A DNA stretch of 16,092 nt from an uncultured Phycisphaera sp. GTDB lineage: Bacteria; Planctomycetota; Phycisphaerae; Phycisphaerales; SM1A02. The stretch lies in contig CALDQF010000361.1 of NCBI GenBank assembly GCA_937911845.1, forward strand, positions 1 through 16,092, given 5' to 3'. Below the pieces are notes generated by a model. It saw nothing but the letters and a program-made list of their open reading frames with translations. It made no database searches and was not told the DNA's origin. This document shows positions 14,130-16,092 of this stretch, piece by piece (positions within the stretch are counted from its first letter, which is position 1; the number at the start of each line of letters is the position of its first letter). The translations under genes were made by a program, and so were the position numbers.

Positions 14130-14159
14130 AGTGTACCGAGGTCCGGGCTCTTTTCGGAA
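14130..14159 (-). promoter_or_regulatory. Candidate promoter for a leaderless cdaA transcript
   Basis: On the - strand TACACT occupies 14135-14130 and ends 6 bases before the cdaA GTG at 14123, the same spacing as for pheS. TTCCGA (14159-14154) with an 18-base spacer is the best -35 candidate and is weak. No Shine-Dalgarno sequence is present in the 5' flank. The 56-base region to the divergent gene at 14180 must hold promoters for both directions. Confidence 0.45.
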
Positions 14160-14179
14160 TCGGTAGGCTGCACCATCTC

Positions 14180-14701
14180 ATGCCTGCCGTAACTTGGAAA
14201 ATCGGACGTTCCACCGGGATCTGTGCCTTGACCGAACAGCCTCTGGGCCCTGGAGACCACGTGGTCGTTGGGCTCTTTGAGGATGCAGGTGTCGAGGGCT
14301 ACCTCCGTCGAGACCACCAATCCGCCGCCTGGGAGGAGGCTTATGGCGATCTCAAGCCCCTGGGATGTGTGGCCCACTGGATGCGGGTGCAGCCGGACCA
14401 AGAGACGCCTCGTGGCGTGGCCCTTGATCCGGAGACGGTCCTGCAACTCTGTGATGCTTTGGGAGAACGAGATGATGCCGAAGCAGAAGCGTTCCGGTAC
14501 GTCTTGGCTCTGGCTTTGCTGCAACGGCGGGTGTTCCGGCAGCTCCGCATGGAACAGATGGATGGGCGGGACTGCTTGGTCCTCGCCCAGAAAGGCATGC
14601 CTGAAGCCACGCCGAGACGAGTCATTCGACCATTGTTGACCGAAGAGGATGTTGCTCGCATCGCGGCTGAGTTGGCGGAAGTTCTGGACGGAGAATTGTG
14701 A
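14180..14701 (+). CDS. Conserved-looking cytoplasmic protein of unknown function
   Basis: I do not know a named family. The 173-residue product lacks a signal peptide or clear membrane helix. Its N-terminus WKIGRSTGICALTEQPLGPG (6-25) followed by VVGLFED and YLRRDHQSAAWEEA (41-54) has the look of a small beta-rich module with Cys and His. The motif resembles conserved hypotheticals I associate with Planctomycetota, which is memory rather than a search result. The C-terminal half is helical (EAFRYVLALALLQRRVFRQL, 103-122). The start ATG 14180 has no good ribosome binding site; TAGGCT (14164-14169) could be a -10 box giving a very short leader. The stop overlaps the next start by 4 bases (GTGA), so the two are an operon. 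Confidence 0.75.
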   Translation: MPAVTWKIGRSTGICALTEQPLGPGDHVVVGLFEDAGVEGYLRRDHQSAAWEEAYGDLKPLGCVAHWMRVQPDQETPRGVALDPETVLQLCDALGERDDAEAEAFRYVLALALLQRRVFRQLRMEQMDGRDCLVLAQKGMPEATPRRVIRPLLTEEDVARIAAELAEVLDGEL

Positions 14702-15543
14702 ACCCCCTGCCCTGCCCCCAACATTACGCCTTTCTCGTGGTGGCACTGCTCTGCTTGTCCGGTTGCCAAAGCCCTCAGAAGAAGGAAAGCGTGTTTTCGC
14801 CCGAGGCGCAGGAGTCTTGGCGGGAAGATCGTGAGCAACTCACCAAACTTCATCGCAGCGGTGTCTGCGAACTTCGTTGGACCGATGAATCGGGGCGCCG
14901 TCGTTTTGAGCCACAGGTGGACTGTGATTTGTGGTGGCAGCCTCCATCATCATTTGCTTTGCAGTTCAGCAAACTGGGAGAAACCTTGGGCTGGGTTGGC
15001 GGCGATGGCACCCAACTCTGGCTCTTTGATTTGCTGTCTGAGCCTACCCAACTGACCATCATCGAACCAGAAGCCGCCGCAAACACTTTGGTCTTCGGAC
15101 TGCCCCTGGCGGGCTTGCTCGATGGCTGGCAGCTTCAGCCGCTTTCGGCCGTCAGGCCTCGGTCCACCGAACTTGTTCAGAGCCGGCTGGGTCCTGCCAT
15201 TCTCTATGCGACCGGGGTCGGTCAGCCTCCCAGTCGTTTGGCCACCGTTGATGGGCAACTTGAGGTTCTGTACAGCGGGTGGAATGTGATCGATCGCGCT
15301 CAGGACGATGCCAATAGGCGTTCAGCGGGACAGTGGTTCCCCGAGCGGGTTGAATGGCGACTGCATGCACCGGAAGCCACGGCCACGTTTTGGCTGCGTC
15401 AGCCTCGGCGCCCCCTGGATCAGCAGCGTTGGAATCGTTTGTTTGATCTGGACCGGCTGCGCCGAAGTCTCCGTCCTCAAAGGACTTCCATTGTTCCGGA
15501 AGGCCTTGACCCGGGGAGTTCGGCAAAAACTGCAGGTTCCTGA
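14698..15543 (+). CDS. Putative lipoprotein, possibly LolA/LolB-like
   Basis: The 281-residue product has a lipoprotein signal: hydrophobic AFLVVALLCLSGC with lipobox L20-S21-G22-C23, then a polar SPQKKES start of the mature protein. Residue Ser at +2 would favour outer-membrane sorting by the E. coli rule, if it applies. The body is rich in beta-strand patterns with Trp and Gln: FALQFSKLGETLGWVGGDGT, LWLFDLLSEPTQLTIIEPEA, LATVDGQLEVLYSGW and FPERVEWRLHAPEATATFWL. This layout recalls LolA/LolB-type lipid carriers, but no diagnostic motif proves it. The start is GTG 14698, overlapping the previous stop; GGAG (14690-14693) is only 4 bases away. An 84-base gap with hairpins follows. Confidence 0.75.
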   Translation: MNPLPCPQHYAFLVVALLCLSGCQSPQKKESVFSPEAQESWREDREQLTKLHRSGVCELRWTDESGRRRFEPQVDCDLWWQPPSSFALQFSKLGETLGWVGGDGTQLWLFDLLSEPTQLTIIEPEAAANTLVFGLPLAGLLDGWQLQPLSAVRPRSTELVQSRLGPAILYATGVGQPPSRLATVDGQLEVLYSGWNVIDRAQDDANRRSAGQWFPERVEWRLHAPEATATFWLRQPRRPLDQQRWNRLFDLDRLRRSLRPQRTSIVPEGLDPGSSAKTAGS

Positions 15544-15567
15544 GTCAATCGGCCGATATTGCTGAAT

Positions 15568-15604
15568 CCCAACGGTGCAGGATGCACTGGGGTGGCTTGC
15601 CACC
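15568..15604 (+). other. Two tandem small hairpins after the lipoprotein gene
   Basis: Hairpin 1 pairs CCCA (15568-15571) with TGGG (15588-15591) and GTGC (15575-15578) with GCAC (15584-15587), with a 3-base bulge on the left and a 5-base loop. Hairpin 2 is GGTGGC (15591-15596) with GCCACC (15599-15604), in practice a 5-bp stem with a CTTG tetraloop. They share base 15591, so both cannot be fully paired at once. No T-tract follows. They could be a weak terminator, an mRNA stabiliser or chance. Confidence 0.3.
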
Positions 15605-15627
15605 GGGATACAAGTGGAGGATCCACG

Positions 15628-16092
15628 TTGAGCGACCCTGCGTCAAATTCCACATCCAGTTCATCTAGTGAAACTCCTGCGCCCAAAATAGGACCGGTCT
15701 GGTGGGCACTGATGGTGTTGAGCCTGAGCATGTTGGGATGGGGCCTGCGTCCTTTCCCGATGGACACCCGGGATGCCACGCTGGAGCAAGCCCTCAATCG
15801 AGGCCAATTTGACCGCGCCTCTGCGATTCTCGAGGCCCGCCAAGCGACCCGACCTGAGGTGTCTCCCGCTAAGTCTGATTCTGTCCAACAGGACGAGGAT
15901 GCGTCTGTCCCCGAAGTTCAAACGTCTCCGGATGCGTGGTCATGGGCGGAGGTTGCATTCATCGGTGGTGCCCTCGACGACATGCCTTCTCTTGAGGCTC
16001 TTCGCTCTGTTCGGCCCTCGGAAGCCACGGTCCAGCGGGTGTACGCGTGCCTCTACGCAACACATGACTTGGCCCGGCTTGATGTGGTCCTC
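15628..16092 (+). CDS. Membrane-anchored protein with helical repeats, 5' part only
   Basis: The reading frame is open from TTG 15628 to the window edge, 155 codons without a stop; the gene continues beyond. TTG is chosen because a strong GGAGG (15616-15620) lies 7 bases upstream; the first in-frame ATG at 15712 would cut into the membrane segment and has no ribosome binding site. The Ser-rich N-terminus (SDPASNSTSSSSETPAP) precedes one hydrophobic helix (about 23-38, VWWALMVLSLSMLGWG). Then come paired amphipathic helices (TLEQALNRGQFDRASAILEA) reminiscent of TPR repeats, an acidic linker, and more helices (VQRVYACLYATHDLARLDVV). No function is recognisable. It is probably a periplasmic protein tethered to the membrane. 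Confidence 0.75.
   Translation, partial: MSDPASNSTSSSSSETPAPKIGPVWWALMVLSLSMLGWGLRPFPMDTRDATLEQALNRGQFDRASAILEARQATRPEVSPAKSDSVQQDEDASVPEVQTSPDAWSWAEVAFIGGALDDMPSLEALRSVRPSEATVQRVYACLYATHDLARLDVVL

Overview
The window is a chromosomal core segment from a bacterium that looks like a member of the Planctomycetota, probably a Phycisphaerae relative. Supporting signs are the RpoA N-terminus (MHLKWRGLELPARV), the L15 N-terminus (MMIHEI...KKRKRVGRGR), a short S14 without a zinc site, and a long acidic L17. The lineage call is inference from sequence style, not from a database search. DNA is moderately GC-rich. Starts are mixed: ATG, GTG (tyrS, cdaA, the lipoprotein gene) and TTG (rpsQ and the last gene).

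Region 1 (1-9192, + strand) is the back half of the S10/spc/alpha ribosomal superoperon: rpmC(3' end)-rpsQ-rplN-rplX-rplE-rpsN-rpsH-rplF-rplR-rpsE-rplO-secY-infA-rpmJ-rpsM-rpsK-rpoA-rplQ. Genes are packed, often with ATGA overlaps or gaps of 10-20 bases. Compared with the classical order, rpmD (L30), adk/map and rpsD (S4) are missing from their usual places. Three wider gaps carry RNA secondary structure: before rpsK, before rpoA (a long two-part hairpin exactly where rpsD often sits), and before rplQ (a perfect 12-bp stem plus T-tract, i.e. an intrinsic terminator inside the operon). S14 and L36 have each lost three of four zinc ligands.

Region 2 (9193-12242, + strand) begins after a terminator downstream of rplQ. 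It is a small operon: pheS, a four-helix membrane protein, tyrS. PheS appears to be read from a leaderless transcript.

Region 3 (12274-14123, - strand) is cdaA-cdaR, a membrane c-di-AMP synthase and its YbbR-type partner, convergent with tyrS. CdaA has DLG where the family has the DGA catalytic motif. It also seems leaderless, with the same TACACT-N6-start arrangement as pheS.

Region 4 (14180-16092, + strand, divergent from cdaA) holds three genes without clear names: a soluble conserved-looking protein, a lipoprotein that overlaps it by 4 bases, and a membrane-anchored protein with helical-repeat character that runs off the window.

No gap exceeds about 125 bases, and no mobile element, CRISPR array, tRNA or rRNA was seen. 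The best candidates for something undescribed are the structured RNA elements of the alpha-operon part (6739-6814, 7225-7288, 8432-8466), which may replace the S4-type control known from other bacteria.
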